A stretch of 64,000 bases of DNA, from positions 62,001 through 126,000 of the forward strand of contig JASPKZ010007296.1 in assembly GCA_030220185.1 (NCBI GenBank). Reading direction: 5' to 3'. Each line of letters starts with the position of its first letter. Position 1 is the stretch's first letter. Below, piece after piece: positions 31,430 to 43,671 of this stretch. Both the position numbers and the translations under genes were made by a program. The notes below the pieces were generated by a model. The model was not told the origin of the DNA. It searched no databases and was given only the letters and a program-made list of their open reading frames with translations. This stretch comes from Diploptera punctata. Its lineage: Eukaryota > Arthropoda > Insecta > Blattodea > Blaberidae.

Positions 31430-32700
31430 TAACAGCACCATTACATATAATTTCAGTATCTCTGAATTTAATTTCAAAGTTGGTCTGCTTGCCATTGATA
31501 GACCTCTAAGGAATTTTCTACTTTAGGCAGACAGGTGTTTTAAATGAGGTCTAAGTGTAAGTTATGGATCAAAAATTACACCCAGATAATTTATACAGTT
31601 GACAAATAAAATGTTTGGCCATTCATTTGTAAACCTTGGTTCAGTTCTATGTTTCTCCTTCTTGTAGTTAACATTGCTCGTGACTTGTGGGGCAAGTTGG
31701 TAGTTTATTTTTTACTCCCTAATGTAATAGAATAGTTAGAGCCATATTTCCAATTTGAACAAGTGTCTCCGCATCAGTACTTCTGATAAGTTAAAGCGCA
31801 TCATCTGCATAAGCAGTAACCTTACAACCGTTTGGTAACTTTTATTTTAGTAGTTCATCATACAGAAAATTCCATAATCCTGGGCTGCAGGCAGATCCCG
31901 TTGGCATCCTCGAGATTTATCAGTTTTAAGGGATTCATCACATATAGTAATTTCACTTTGCGATTTTGAAAATAATTTTGGATAAGTTTATACAGATTTT
32001 TGGGACATTTATTCTACTTAATCTGGTACAATATTTTGGCAACCAGACATGGTTAAAAGCCCCAGATACATCTAAAGAAATAAGAACACCCATCATTTTC
32101 TTTCGGAACGTTTCCTCCTGTTTGTTATGAGGTAGACTGGATGAAGTCTACCACATAACAAACAGCATCGTCAACTGTCTTCTGTGGTATAAGTCAAATT
32201 TCTCATTACTCAGTAATTTATTAGAGTATCAGTAATTTATTGTAGTATAAATTATACATAATCCTATCAATAATTAGTTTTTTTAGATTTTTTCCAAGAA
32301 CAGGTATTAAAACTAATTGGTCTAAAAGAATTTATATGACTTTTATTTTGTGAAGTTTTCTTGGGTATTATCTTAATCGCAGCTAATTTCTAACAATCAG
32401 GTAAGACTCCCAATCACAGGCATTTATTATAAATTGTCATGAAAACGTAGGAAGAAATAGCATCTGTGCTTGGAGCTTTTTGATCAGCTTGTCTTAAGAT
32501 CATCCGTTCCACTTCTCTCTCGTTAAACTCTATATCGTCTTCAGGATGAGGAGGAGTAAGAGCATTGTTCCTAATTACTTGCTGCTTTACACTGTCTTCT
32601 GTATCATATGGGAAAAAGTTTGCATGAAAAGTTCGAGCAGATTCTAGAGCTGTTTTCGTGAAGCCCTTGTTCAGTTTCTATAGTTAGAGTAATTGGGTTT
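31430..32700 (-). pseudogene. Reverse transcriptase domain of the I/R1-group element
   Basis: Motif A reads SLDVSGAFNHVW, motif B GSACSPGLWNFLYDELL and motif C VTAYADDAL. They are followed downstream by the ALRICKSYRTICTDAALV and GIPPLHLSAL blocks (31424-31260) common to R1-like proteins. Stops and shifts are frequent. Confidence 0.75.
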
Positions 32701-32751
32701 CAATTTACAGGTTTACGACAAAATGTATATACTACATTTAGTTAGAATGGA

Positions 32752-33188
32752 GAATTATTAATCAAGTTATGAAACCATCCCTTGTACAAAAAAAACACCA
32801 GATTACGTTTATATAACACTTTGGCTAGACCAGTGTTGACCTATGGTAGTGAAGCATGGACACTAAAAATACAACATGAAAGCAGAATAACGGCTTGTGA
32901 AATGAGATTCATGCGCAGATCAGCGGGTTACACCAGATGGGATCGGAAAAGGAACACCGATATCTTAAAAGAATTGAAGACTACGCCAATTTTGGAATAT
33001 ATTAAACAGTACCAACTAAATTGGAAACATCATCTAGAAAGAATGAGTTCAAATCGGATCCACAAAGCTGTTTATAATTATATACCAAAAGGACGAAGAT
33101 CACTGGGCCGCCCTATGAAACGCTGGAGGGAAAATTTTCTATAGGATCGTAACAGGCCTTGGCCTAATACTTGGAAGGAAGAAGAAGA
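32752..33188 (+). mobile_element. Non-LTR family B, 5'-truncated insertion
   Basis: The open frame 32782-33144 encodes LYNTLARPVLTYGSEAWTLK, TACEMRFMRRSAGYTRWDRK and RRSLGRPMKRWRENF, then a (GAA)n tail. It is flanked by a 12-base target duplication, AGTTAGAATGGA (32740-32751 and 33189-33200). It inserted into the I/R1-group element. It is the best-preserved family B copy; relatives at 14930, 51420 and 58920 are decayed. Confidence 0.85.
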
Positions 33189-33736
33189 AGTTAGAATGGA
33201 ACATAATTCTGTCCAGCTATTTTTCTTAGCCACATATATTTATTTTTTGTAGATATTCTTAGATATCTTATATTCTACTTCATATATATTTCGAAGGGCA
33301 TTACATTTGGATCCTTTAAATCATCTCTGACATGCAAGAAAGCGTTTTCTTATTATTTCTAATTTCTTTGACCACAAGTAGATCTTGAAATGTTGTTTAC
33401 ATCATTTAAATAGATATAAATCGGAAATATTTTGTACTGTACTAGTGAGATCGTTAACGGTTCTGTTAAGAGATTCAGACGTATCTTCCTTACCTATACT
33501 ATCAGAGAAATTAGTAAGTCGTGGTGACACAACAGCCTTTTCAAAATGGTGCCATTTAACATTATTAGTTTTGTATAAACATGTAAGACATAGGTACGAG
33601 GAGGAGAATTGTCTTGTATGTTAGCAGTTAACTTAAATTTAATTAGTTTATGGCCAGGAAGAGTAAGAGTATCACTAACCAACCAATCAGCAACGTACGG
33701 CAGTAATGAAGCATTACAAACACTGATGGTAAAGTG

Positions 33737-34433
33737 GTGGAGTGGCTTACGTGCTTAAATGATCCCGAGATCTATGCCGGCGGTAGCTTTGTTGCTGATA
33801 GGGTTACCCATGCTGGACTGGTCGAAGGTGATAAGCCAGACGAAAAAAGTACCTTGGTTGAAAGAGTGACGATCTTTCACCGTAAAAATACAACTGTCAA
33901 GAAATACGAACATGAGTTCAAATGGGGCAAAATTTTCCGGAGATCAAATATTCCCCATTCGGTTCTCCGGGCGGGGACTACTTCAGGAAACACATGCCAA
34001 AGGCTCAAACATAGGGACATTTTCCTAGGAACATTGGATGTTAGGACTTTATATAATAGCGGGGCGCTAGAGGTATTAACCAGTGAATTAGATAAATCAC
34101 CCTTGGTTATAGTCGTTTTACAGGAAGTTAGATGGCCAGGAGAAGGTAGTCAGGAAATAGGAAGCTTTGCATTATACAACGGCGTCCAGAAAGACCTGGA
34201 GAAAAAACGAAAAAAAGACGTGCATGGAAGCTTCTTTTAGGAAAACCAGAGGGAAAACGCCCAGTTGGTAGACCATGAATGAAGTGGAAGAATAACATTA
34301 ACTATGATTGAGGGAAGTAGATTATACAGGGGATGATTAGAAAACATTGGCTCAGGAGAGGGATATATGGAGAACTTATGTCCGCGCGGCCATGAACCTA
34401 CGGTTTCCATAGTGCCGGTGAGTTAGTTAGTTA
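33737..34433 (+). mobile_element. Internally deleted RTE (family A) copy keeping both ends
   Basis: Starts with the same 5' end as the complete copy (GTGGAGTGGCTTACGTGC). It continues through the N-terminal region and the first endonuclease motif (VVLQEVRWPGEG, about 34109-34145), then jumps near 34180-34200 to the C-terminal tail ('aagacgtgcatggaagcttc') and ends in GTTA repeats. Imperfect 12-base target duplication: GATGGTAAAGTG at 33725 and GATGCCAAAGTG at 34434. Almost all of the endonuclease and RT is missing, so it must have been mobilised in trans or deleted after insertion. Confidence 0.8.
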
Positions 34434-34445
34434 GATGCCAAAGTG

Positions 34446-34772
34446 ACTTTGTTAGTATATTCGGCGGTGTGTTGGAACATCACTATTATTGAGAATAGTG
34501 AGATTGTTTGAGCAGCAGAAATCATAAAATGTTGATCCTCGACCATCATTCACAGGGCTATGCCAAGCACTGTGTTTCGCATTTATATCACCAACTAGTA
34601 ACATAGGTTTTGTTCCTGCTTCAGAACATACTTTATCCAGTGCTGAAAGGGCATTTTCGTTGTTGATGTCTACATCTAAATATAAATTACAGAGCCATGC
34701 ATTTATATCATCGAATTTCATATTGACTACTACGCAGTCCCACATGCAGTATTGACTACTACGCAGTCCCAC
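34446..34772 (-). pseudogene. AP endonuclease of the I/R1-group element (partial)
   Basis: Reads INAWLCNLYLD, then MLLVGDINAKHSAWHSPVND (the G-D-x-N-A-x-H-x-x-W block) and FCCSNNLTILNNSDVPTH. It is interrupted on one side by the family A insertion (34433) and on the other by a 29-base tandem array. Confidence 0.75.
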
Positions 34773-34865
34773 ATGCAGTATTGACTACTACGCAGTCCCA
34801 CATGCAGTATTGACTACTACGCAGTCCCACATGCAGTATTGACTACTACGCAGTCCCACATGCAG
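34721..34865. repeat. Minisatellite, 29-base unit x 5
   Basis: Five identical tandem units starting 'tattgactactacgcagt' and ending 'cccacatgcag'. A unit length not divisible by three confirms the endonuclease frame was already dead or was killed by the expansion. Confidence 0.95.
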
Positions 34866-35769
34866 TATTGAGTTAGTTTCAACGTATTTACATTGTTATT
34901 GCTAATTATTGCTGATCGTAATGATGTGTCCGTAAAATGCGTGTAGACGGTACCCAAGTACCTTGTCTCCTCTTACATTAGGTTCTTATATACATAAAAT
35001 GTTAAGATCGTCTAGAGAAGAATTATGATTTGAAGAGGAACCTGCATTTGTTAATATTTCTTGTGTTGGAAGTAATGATTTGTGCTAATTTTGCTCAAAA
35101 TTAGTAAGGTTATCCATAATTTATTTTAGATTTTACTATGTTTAGCATTCTATTTTACGCAGGACAGTCATTAGATGTAGCAGGGTGATCAAAATTATAT
35201 GGTCGAAAGTTATTTCTGAAGGCCATACGATGGTTGTATATTCCGTTACATAGATAGATAGATACAGGTCAAGCTAATATAAAGTGTGTAAAAATGACAC
35301 AAAACCCATTGCTCAAGGGGCTAAAACTGTCAACATATTAAGAGTTATGTGTGAAGCGATATCTATAGTCGTCCCTCAGAATGAATCAGTGGCTACGAGT
35401 TATAGCAGACTGAGTTCAGTAGATTCCCAGCCTGATGCAAAATTCTGTAACGTTGATATTATAACCTGGGCATCAAAATGCTGTTATGTTTAATAATGAT
35501 TAATGACATTCAACGGCTACCAGCACCGTATACAACCAGTGGTCCATATCATTATCACAGCAGCAAATAGGGAATATGTTTTTAAGCAATGGTACTTCCT
35601 CCAAATAAAAACATGATTTAGACAATTCAACCAGTTCCTGTGCATTCAGTGGTACCAAGTACCATAGTTCAATATACATTTCATTATGCCAGTGCCACAA
35701 TGTTGCCTTATATGACATTTCTAGCTTTCTCCCCTGGCATTTGCGAAGTTATAAATATATATTTTTTTA

Positions 35770-36005
35770 GTTTGGGGTTCCTGTAAGGTAGATTTAGTTT
35801 ACCCCGATGATATGATGGGTGATAAATCACAATAAAGCACTAGGACAATCCTTAACCTAAACTTAACCTAAATTCCAGACCATGAGCAACCAAAAGCATA
35901 ATTACGTTTAAGGAAAAACTCCTATTATCTGACCGGGATTCGAATCCAGGACCTCGTGTAGCCAGAAATGCTGAGCATTAGCACATGGGACTGATCTCAT
36001 AGTTC
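35770..36005 (-). repeat. tRNA-derived SINE, family 2, copy in D2
   Basis: Orthologous in position to 26490-26740. Minus-strand B box 'ggattcgaatcc' is better preserved here, followed by 'ttttccttaaacg' and a 'catcggggtaaactaaatc' end. Confidence 0.65.
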
Positions 36006-36340
36006 AATATAGATGCGGGAGAAAATATTTACGGCAACATTGTTTATACCAGGTGAATTTTACTTGATAAGCCAGTGGTTTCAACACTTAAAATTTAAAT
36101 AAGTTTCCTCCAATACATTTTATAGACTGAGGGAAAAAAATCTCTTATGGTCTGGTCAGTGTATTGCAGTAACTCTTGTTAGTATACTTCCAGAGCCAGT
36201 TCACCGTGTTGGCTGAAGTGGTATAGTCTAGTTCTGTAACTGTTGCCGTCTTGGTAAATCCCAAGCATGTGGCAGGAGGGAACATTGCTGAGTGGAGGGG
36301 AAGTAGTAGCCACGCAAAATACATGTCGTTAATAATAATG

Positions 36341-36377
<37 letters not shown>

Positions 36378-37092
36378 TACAATTGTTACAAAAACAACAC
36401 TATTCTATAATGAACACTCCAAACATATGAGAAAACATAAGTATTCACTAACACAGAACTATTACTCAACAACATTTAACTTTCAATGCGGAAAACTGCC
36501 AACTAAAAGAATGTAGTAAGGGTGACTAGTGGTTGCAGATAGTAGACCCTCGTCTTAGGTTGCAATGACAGTGTTTCATTTCCGTTAGTCGTGTATAGTT
36601 AGTTGTTAATAGAATATGGAATTTATTGCCTTTTTTCAGAATAAAGAAAATACATATGCATTTACATTGCGCACGGGCCTGCTTGGCCGTACGTGCATTA
36701 TTTTTCCATGAATAAAAAAATAAAACTAATAATATAAACAAATACCTACAAATACACCTGTATCAAAAAACAATAACAGGCTACATATAAGTAAAATCTA
36801 TGTCTGCACTAAATCAAAATAATACATATCTACATTCATCCACATTCCGTACATTAATATTAAAAAAAAAATGCTAGAAAACGAATTAGAAAAAAAAAAG
36901 CACACACACATACACCCACACACCCCCACACATATACACACCGCACGCTCATACCCCCCTCCCCCCGTCCCTGCAGACATTAAGTGCACTATCAGACTAT
37001 TCAACTTATCAGACCTACTTATTATATAACATGATTAAAGATCGAAAACAAAGACCATATTGAGATTCTTCTTATTGTTAATACATATATCC

Positions 37093-38442
37093 TTAAGCTA
37101 CAATTTTGTTATATCTCAATTTTCTTACTGAACCCAAAAATTTGCACGTTTTTGATTCACTCTCGATCCGTCCTAAAAGATCCCAACACGCCACTCTCCC
37201 TCGATCCGACCTGAGAAATCTCTCCGGCAGCATCTGTAATCTAAGTTGTTCTGTCTCTCTACAGAATGCTATAATATGCTGCCAGTTTTCATGGTCATCG
37301 CATAGTGGGCATAGTTTAATGCCTTCCTCATTTGTTAAATTATGGGCCATCCATCCCCCCAAATGAAACCATGCAATAGCACTTTTATCATCCCCATCCA
37401 AAGAGTCAATATATTTCTCCCTTCCCCACGAAAGTTTCAGTTCCGTCTGCAGGGTGAGCGATATTTTCTGGCTACACTCTGCTTCTATATACTGTCTGTC
37501 TATATCGATTAGTCTCTTCTTAACTGTCCTCCAAACATTTCTATTATTCCGCGTACTCCTCTCCCATACCCAACCTATCCCTATGCCCTTCAATCCCCTT
37601 TCTACACCGATTACCCAATCTCCCGAAACACACTGCCTTTTCTGTTCATTGTAACACTCTGCCCTAAGCGAGTCCTGATTCCCGTTTATTATGTCCAATC
37701 AATACTTAATAGCCATAATTTTGCCCCTTATTGTGTCCGAAAATGTACCGAATTCCTTCAGTATGCCACAATTTGAAGTCCCCGTTGCTAATCTCATCGC
37801 TTTCTTAAGAAACATAGGTTGAATTTTATCTAGTGTCCCCGTTCGTTCCCAACCCCATAATTCTGAGCCATACAGCATGGTCGCTCTCACAGTCGAAGAA
37901 TAAACCTGTTCTAGTGTACGCATCGGTATGTTTCGCAATTTTGACATATTATTAAGCATTTCGCTTGTCCGGCACCTAGCTCTTATTGTTGCATTTTCGA
38001 TGTGTCTCGTCCATTTTCCATTCATTGTCAAAGTCATCCCCAAGTAGACAAAGTTTTTAACATTTTCTAAGTTCTCACCACGGTATGTCCACCTTTCCCT
38101 CCCGCTGTATACCGACCCGTTTTTAAAAGTCATGGCTTTCGTTTTGCTAACGTTAACAGTAAGTCCCCAAGTCGTACAGTATGTCGATAGTAAATCTAAA
38201 CCCTTCTGCATGCCATCTATTTTTGTGGAAAAGAGGCATAAGTCATCTGCATACATTAGAACAGGAATACTTCGCTCACCCACCGTTGGAGCATCGATCC
38301 CCTCTACTTCCAGCATCAAAGCTACATCGTCTATAAATAAGTTAAATAACAGTGGTGACAATACGCATCCCTGTTTTACACCCTTAACTGCCTTTATATT
38401 TTCTGAAACTTGGTCCCTCCCATATTTAACACAGAACTCCAC
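37093..38442 (-). pseudogene. RT second half and C-terminal domain, one nonsense codon
   Basis: GVKQGCVLSPLLFNLFIDD (motif B) and VLMYADDLCLFS (motif C) lead through a YLGMTLTMNG thumb. One in-frame TGA at 37699-37701 (expected Trp) separates this from the remaining 202-codon C-terminal part ending at 37093. At the upstream side, a run of seven A's (minus strand, near 38447) accounts for a one-base shift relative to the frame 38764-38426. Otherwise the protein is well preserved. Confidence 0.85.
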
Positions 38443-39476
38443 TTTTTTTATAAATTCCCATTAGCGCCCTAATCATAGTTCCCGATACTCCTAGTTGCCA
38501 TAATTTCTGCCATAGGGCATTGCGTTCAACAGAGTCAAATGCTTTTTTCAGATCTATAAAAGTACAGTGTAACCTACCTCGTTTGACACTCAAACATCTG
38601 TTAATTGCTGTTCTCAGGACAAATAGATTGTCCGCCGTCCTGAAGCCTTCCCTGAACCCGGCTTGGTATCGTGAAATTTTATTATTTTGATTTATCCAAT
38701 TTTTTAGCCTGTTATATAGCACTGTGCAATAAATTTTTCCAAACACCGGCAGTAGAAGAGACACCGCGGTAATTGTCCGGATTGTTAAACTCCACCCTTA
38801 CCCTTGTAAATAGGATGCAGTATTGATGTGGACCATTCATCTGGATAGCTTCCTTTTTCATAGATTTTGTTAAAAATACCTACTATGTATCCTGTCAATT
38901 TATCAATTTTCAAGGCTTCTTTATAGAAACTCGGCTGGTTATACCGTCTAGACCAGGAGCTTTTCCATTTTTCATGGATCGAATCGCATCCCTCACCTCT
39001 AGTTTTGTTATCTCCGAGTCTAGCATTGGTACGTCTTGACCAACTAATAATAGCCGCGGTCCCTCCCAATTCCCCCCTCCTGTAAACACCCTTTCGAAAT
39101 GAAGTACCCAAGTTTCTGGCGAAATTTTATTTACTGTTTTACGATATTTAATTTCCCTAATTACTTTCCAGATTTTGGTAACATCCCGTTCCTTCATAGC
39201 CTGATTAATTCTCTCCAAGATTTTTCCCTCCCAATTCTCCCTGGTTCTAGCCGTTATCTCTTTATATCGTCTCCTCATCTCTATGTACACCCGCCGATTG
39301 AAGTCGCCACCCTCCTTTCTGAACCTCACTAAAGCCCTCTCCGCTCGTCTTTTTCCTTCCCTACATGCATTATCGTACCAGCCTTCATATCGTTTTTGCC
39401 CTGATTTTCCTCTAATCTGCATATTTTTTCCCCCTTCCCACATTAGTAATCTTAATTTTTTCACCTCTTCCTCCAC
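38426..39476 (-). pseudogene. Linker and RT first half of the same element
   Basis: Frame 39476-38910 is basic and helical and ends in a MKNGKAPGLDGITS motif. Frame 39111-38785 continues YDEWSTSILHPIYKGKG-like. Frame 38764-38426 has ISRYQAGFREGFRTADNLFV and TFIDLKKAFDSVERNALW (motif A). Two further frameshifts, near 38950 and 38775, link the frames. Confidence 0.8.
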
Positions 39477-39962
39477 ATCGCCTAATACCTCCGGTGTCGA
39501 AGACTCTAGTTGTTAAGTAGTTCCTGTGTCTTATCCTCTCTCCAACCAGAACCGCCTAACAGTTCTAATGTCTCCCCTCCTTCCCGTATTCAAGCTCCCC
39601 ACTTCCTTTCCCTCTTCTTCAAATTCTAATTGGATTTCGGTAGGTGAGTGATGCGATTCGATTCTGTCCGCTACTTTAAATGCTGCAATCCTAGAAATAA
39701 GATTCTGTGAGCAGAGCATATAGTCCACAACACTTCCTCCATTACCGTTTATGAACGTAAGTTCTCCTTCAATATCTTCCCCGTATTTTCCGTTTAGCAT
39801 TTCTAGGTTATGAATATCGCAAAACGTCAGAAGTTCTCTCCCATACGTATTAATAACCCTATCCTTACTCGCCCGAAATCCCTTTCTTAAATCTTCCTCT
39901 CCTTCTTCTGCCCCTAAAGTTATATTTTCTCTCCCAGTTCTACCATTAAAGTCAGTTAGTTG

Positions 39963-40479
39963 TTAGTGACAATGTCAAGTGCAAAAGGTAGATCCTATAT
40001 TCACAGTATATAAACATCAAGCCTGTCAGACAGTAATTGGAATTCAGTGTTGATTTAATTTTCCTGCATGTCATATTATCTAGAAACCCGTAGGCATACA
40101 AACTCCGACGATGTTTCATTAACTTCATCTCTTATTTCAAGCAAGACTATCACTATATTTTGTCACTGTTTATAGCACTTGCTCAGTCATTCGCTTTTAC
40201 GAAAAATGGAAGGAGATACTGTTTCCCCATCTTCACCACTAGCGCCATTGCTTCTCCTCACGGGCTAAAAAGTTAACGCGGTCGAGTAGTAGTAGATAAA
40301 AAAATTCAACCTGCAGTAAGTATTATGTTTTCAAAACTGGGAGTAGTTGCTGGCAGCACAGAGTGTGGCAGGCAGTATCTGCATCTCGCCCTCCCCTCTT
40401 ACCGTACCATACAACATTGACCACTCAAATGGGGCTACGGAAGCCTGAACTGAACTATAGCATGTCTGCTTCCGAACTA
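39963..40479. other. Unclassified sequence in the D2 gap
   Basis: Not represented in D1. It contains a CT/GC-richer stretch at 40330-40440 but no recognisable gene or terminal repeat. Confidence 0.35.
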
Positions 40480-41479
40480 ACGGTGCATGAATTCGGTAAC
40501 CGGAGGGGGTTGAACATTCCAATTACTATTAAATTAATTAAATGTATTTTTTTGTTCATTTTCATGACCAGGAGTGGTGGTGGTATTGAATTTTAAATAA
40601 CTAGATTCCTTCATTAATTTGCAAATGCTTATGTTAAGAAGGCATATGGTACTGTTAATAGCAATTTGTCCGTTGGATGGGGATATTAAGCCTGACGGTC
40701 CTCTTTACGTGTCTCGATAGGAGCAGGCTGTTCCGGCGCCGGGTTTCACCTTCTCCCTTCTGTTCATCAATATTGCCTATACATCAAATTTTCCGCTGTA
40801 AATACAAATACTGGATTATCCCACACCCACTCGGTACACAATACAATAATTCATCTATGTAAAGTAGTCTGCCAGGTAGTGTGTAAGTAAAAAAAAACAC
40901 ATTAACGCCATCTAGCCACCCAACGTGGTACCCGATGCACTTAATATGCAGTGGGGACATCAGAAGCACACACACACTCACACATACACACACAAATATA
41001 CACACTTATAAGATCAAAATTCACATTTAGTCATATTCATCATAATCAGGGAGCGGGGATTGAGTAATTAAATAGACGCTTCACATTATCTGTCACACGG
41101 AGTATGTACTGCGCAGGACACTTTCTTCTACAACAGAGTGTTTCGTAGAGAGTGTTCCATTTATTGACTGCATAGAGAGTAGTAAAGAACTGTGGAAATA
41201 TGCCTAAAGTAAAAAAAAAGTAATACTTCAAAATCATCAACATCACAATTATCATCATTTGTATAAGTTAAACAAATTTCTGAGTTCATAATTATCATTC
41301 TAACCTTAGTTCTGATAAATGATTTAGACATTTTTTATGCTTCCTACTTTAACAATGACAGAGCCATCTTGGGTCCAGACATTGATTACACCATAGATAT
41401 TAATATCTACTCGAAGTAATTGATGTCTAGTACTGGTGATTCCACTGCCTTTCAAATTCTTTTTATTTCGAAAAACCTC

Positions 41480-41955
41480 ACTTCGCTACCGGAAGGAACA
41501 CAAATTTAACAATAATAGTTCTAGGTCGTCAACCCTCTGTTTTTCTTTCCTACACGATGACTTTGATCGATGTCACTGAACTGGAGACAAACACCAACTT
41601 ACTCTGCTACCTGCAGGGCGATCACATCTGTGTCTTCGTTTTCTTCCTCCGCCATGCCAGAGATAAGTTCACACTGGCGCCTTTGATACCATTCTAAGCT
41701 GTCAATTTAAATTCCAAATTCACTATTTTTTATCACGGTCCTGAGTAGACTTCTGGAGTCGCTAATTAAGGCGTGACTTTGCTCTAATGCCACTTTTAGT
41801 TCTGTAACCGCCGCGGCAAGAGTCTCCTTTATTTAGTTGGCAACAGTTGACAGCATGGTGGTATCTTCTAGCGACTCTTGTAAAACGCGCTTCACCACAT
41901 CTTGTATTTCCATGCAGTTATTCTTCATGGAGCCAATTATCTAAATTTATATTTA
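41480..41955 (-). pseudogene. LINE ORF1-like protein remnant (transposase_22 type)
   Basis: Minus-strand translation gives MKNNCMEIQDVVKRVLQESL (coiled coil), then IDSLEWYQRRQCELISGMAE, ENEDTDVIALQVAE and DIDQSHRVGKKNRG. This is the coiled coil, the LE-Y-x-RR block and the (D/E)I-x-x-x-HR-x-G block of L1/CR1-type ORF1 RNA-binding proteins. At least three stops are present. Confidence 0.65.
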
Positions 41956-42142
41956 ACCAAGTTGATTTAAATTACACAAAATATCAGGTGTGATGTCTTA
42001 AGTGACTTAGAATGTGTTCCCACCTTCAAAATAATATGTTGGCCACGAGTGATATTCAGCACATGTATTCACTTTCCGCCATTAAAAATATTGGGCGATA
42101 GCGAAGAAATACTGAAGGCCAACTGCACACACTATTGAGTAG

Positions 42143-42259
42143 GGCCGAATTCATGAAACCATATTTATGCAAAGAGCGACCCTCTCACCCTCTCTACGTC
42201 ATAGAGAGGGGGAAAGAGTAGCTCTTTGGGTAAATGTGATTTCATGAATTCCGCCCTAA
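42143..42259. repeat. Fold-back MITE, family FB-CTC, copy 1
   Basis: Arms GGGCCGAATTCATGAAACC and (inverse) GGGCGGAATTCATGAAATC flank GCAAAGAGCGAC/AGCTCTTTG and a central palindrome, CTCTCTACGTCATAGAGAG. The same arm-core arrangement occurs at 58377-58539. Flanked by TAG and TAA. Confidence 0.7.
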
Positions 42260-42862
42260 GAAATTGGGACTGGAAGTAAATACCATTAAAACTAAACATA
42301 TGGTCACACATAGAATACATTATATAATGTAAAGGGACAGCTAATGACAAATGAGGGAAATTTTGAGGAAGTAACTGAATTGAAACACCTAAGAGCAATA
42401 ATCAAAAATAGGAATGAGATGCTGTTATGCATTACAGAGACTCTTAACGTCCAAACTCCTTTCAAAAAACGTTAAATTGAATACCGTATATATAAAACTA
42501 TTATTCTACCAGTTATATTATAAAAATGCAAAACGTGGACACTTATTTTAAGGGAGGAAAGGAGATTACTACATAATCTTTATAGGAAGTCAGATGTAAT
42601 AAGAACAGTTAAGTCTCGTAGACTGCGATGGGCAGGACATATGGCAAGAATGGAGAATGAGAGACGAGCATGGAAGCTTCTTGTAAGAAAACCAGAGGAA
42701 AAACGCCCAGTTGGTAGACCAATAATGAGGTGGGGAATAACACTAACTATGAGGGAAGTAGATTGTACAGGCAATGATTGGAAAACGTCAGCTCAGGATA
42801 GACATGTATGGAGAGCTCATGTCCGCGCGGCCATGAACCAACGGGTTCGATAGTGCCAATTA
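42260..42862 (+). pseudogene. RTE (family A) fragment with internal deletions
   Basis: Begins in the RT tail ('aattgggactggaagtaaat', LGLEVN-like) and jumps across deletions. It keeps the RRLRWAGHMARMENERRAW and EEKRPVGRPIMRWG motifs (42641-42853) and ends near a GTTA-type repeat at 42862-42874. Confidence 0.7.
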
Positions 42863-43053
42863 GTCAGTTAGTTACTGTATATTGATAGAATATTACATAT
42901 TTTTACATAAAATGGTCTTAAAATGGAAGTTCTCATAATTTTTATGTACCGTCCTATGAATCAGGAAAAATTACAGAATGATTTGGTCTCAATTATTTTT
43001 GTAGGCTTAGGTGATTAATTGGTCTTAGTCATATCACTATACTTTGTCTAGTC

Positions 43054-43377
43054 AATCCTGCTGACAAAGACCACCTAACACAGAAATACAATCCTGCTGA
43101 CAAAGACCACCTAACACAGAAATACAATCCTGCTGACAAAGACCACCTAACACAGAAATACAATCCTGCTGACAAAGACCACCTAACACAGAAATACAAT
43201 CCTGCTGACAAAGACCACCTAACACAGAAATACAATCCTGCTGACAAAGACCACCTAACACAGAAATACAATCCTGCTGACAAAGACCACCTAACACAGA
43301 AATACAATCCTGCTGACAAAGACCACCTAACACAGAAATACAATCCTGCTGACAAAGACCACCTAACACAGAAATAC
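43054..43377. repeat. Minisatellite, 36-base unit x 9, identical units
   Basis: Nine exact tandem copies of a unit running from 'aatcctgctgac' through 'aaagaccaccta' to 'acacagaaatac'. The unit is divisible by three, so all frames stay open on the minus strand; these frames are by-products, not genes. Complete homogeneity points to recent expansion or assembly-level collapse/expansion. Confidence 0.95.
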
Positions 43378-43668
43378 AATACAAGCTCTAATAATATTTA
43401 TGGTATTCTAGGGGGTATATATATATATATATTATATATATACGGAAAAATCCCAAATTGCAAACCTTCATTAAGGTTTATGATTTTGTAGGAAAACCTT
43501 AACCTCTCTTGTAACGCTTTTAAAATCGAATCAAATGTTTGAAGGAGTTTGCCTCCTGGATTTTCTCCCCATTTACATGATGACATAGTAGTACTGTATT
43601 GTGAGTGAGAGGGTGAATGGTTTCTACTATACCTATTATCCAAAAAGGGTGTAAGCGGACAATTTTCA

Positions 43669-43671
<3 letters not shown>

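Larger units (their letters stand above)
30120..35270 (-). mobile_element. I/R1-group non-LTR retrotransposon with RNase H, broken by two insertions
   Basis: Order on the minus strand: end of an ORF1 (about 35220, 'YNFDHPATSNDCPA', the block after CCHC knuckles), AP endonuclease (34772-34452), linker (33700-33201), reverse transcriptase (about 32700-31430), thumb and RNase H (31424-30604), C-terminal HC-rich end (30550-30360). Family B (32752-33188) and family A (33737-34433) elements are inserted in it with target duplications. Many stops are present. It lies exactly between duplication blocks D1 and D2. Confidence 0.8.
36330..39962 (-). mobile_element. Non-LTR retrotransposon, 5'-truncated in the endonuclease
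   Basis: Minus-strand order: endonuclease from a LTDFNGRTGRE motif at about 39960 (GDFN block cut by the truncation) to VVDYMLCSQN and SHHSP (39700-39640). Next come the linker (39476-38910), RT (39110-37699) and a C-terminal domain with a C-x2-C-x-H-type zinc block (KLCPLCDDHENWQHIIAFC, about 37330-37275). A 3' UTR leads to an (ATT)n-type microsatellite tail at 36331-36378. Clade not resolved. Confidence 0.8.

Noticed and set aside
43029..43384. Overlapping open frames with 12-residue repeats
   Set aside because: All frames are open because the 36-base unit is a multiple of three; no gene signal.
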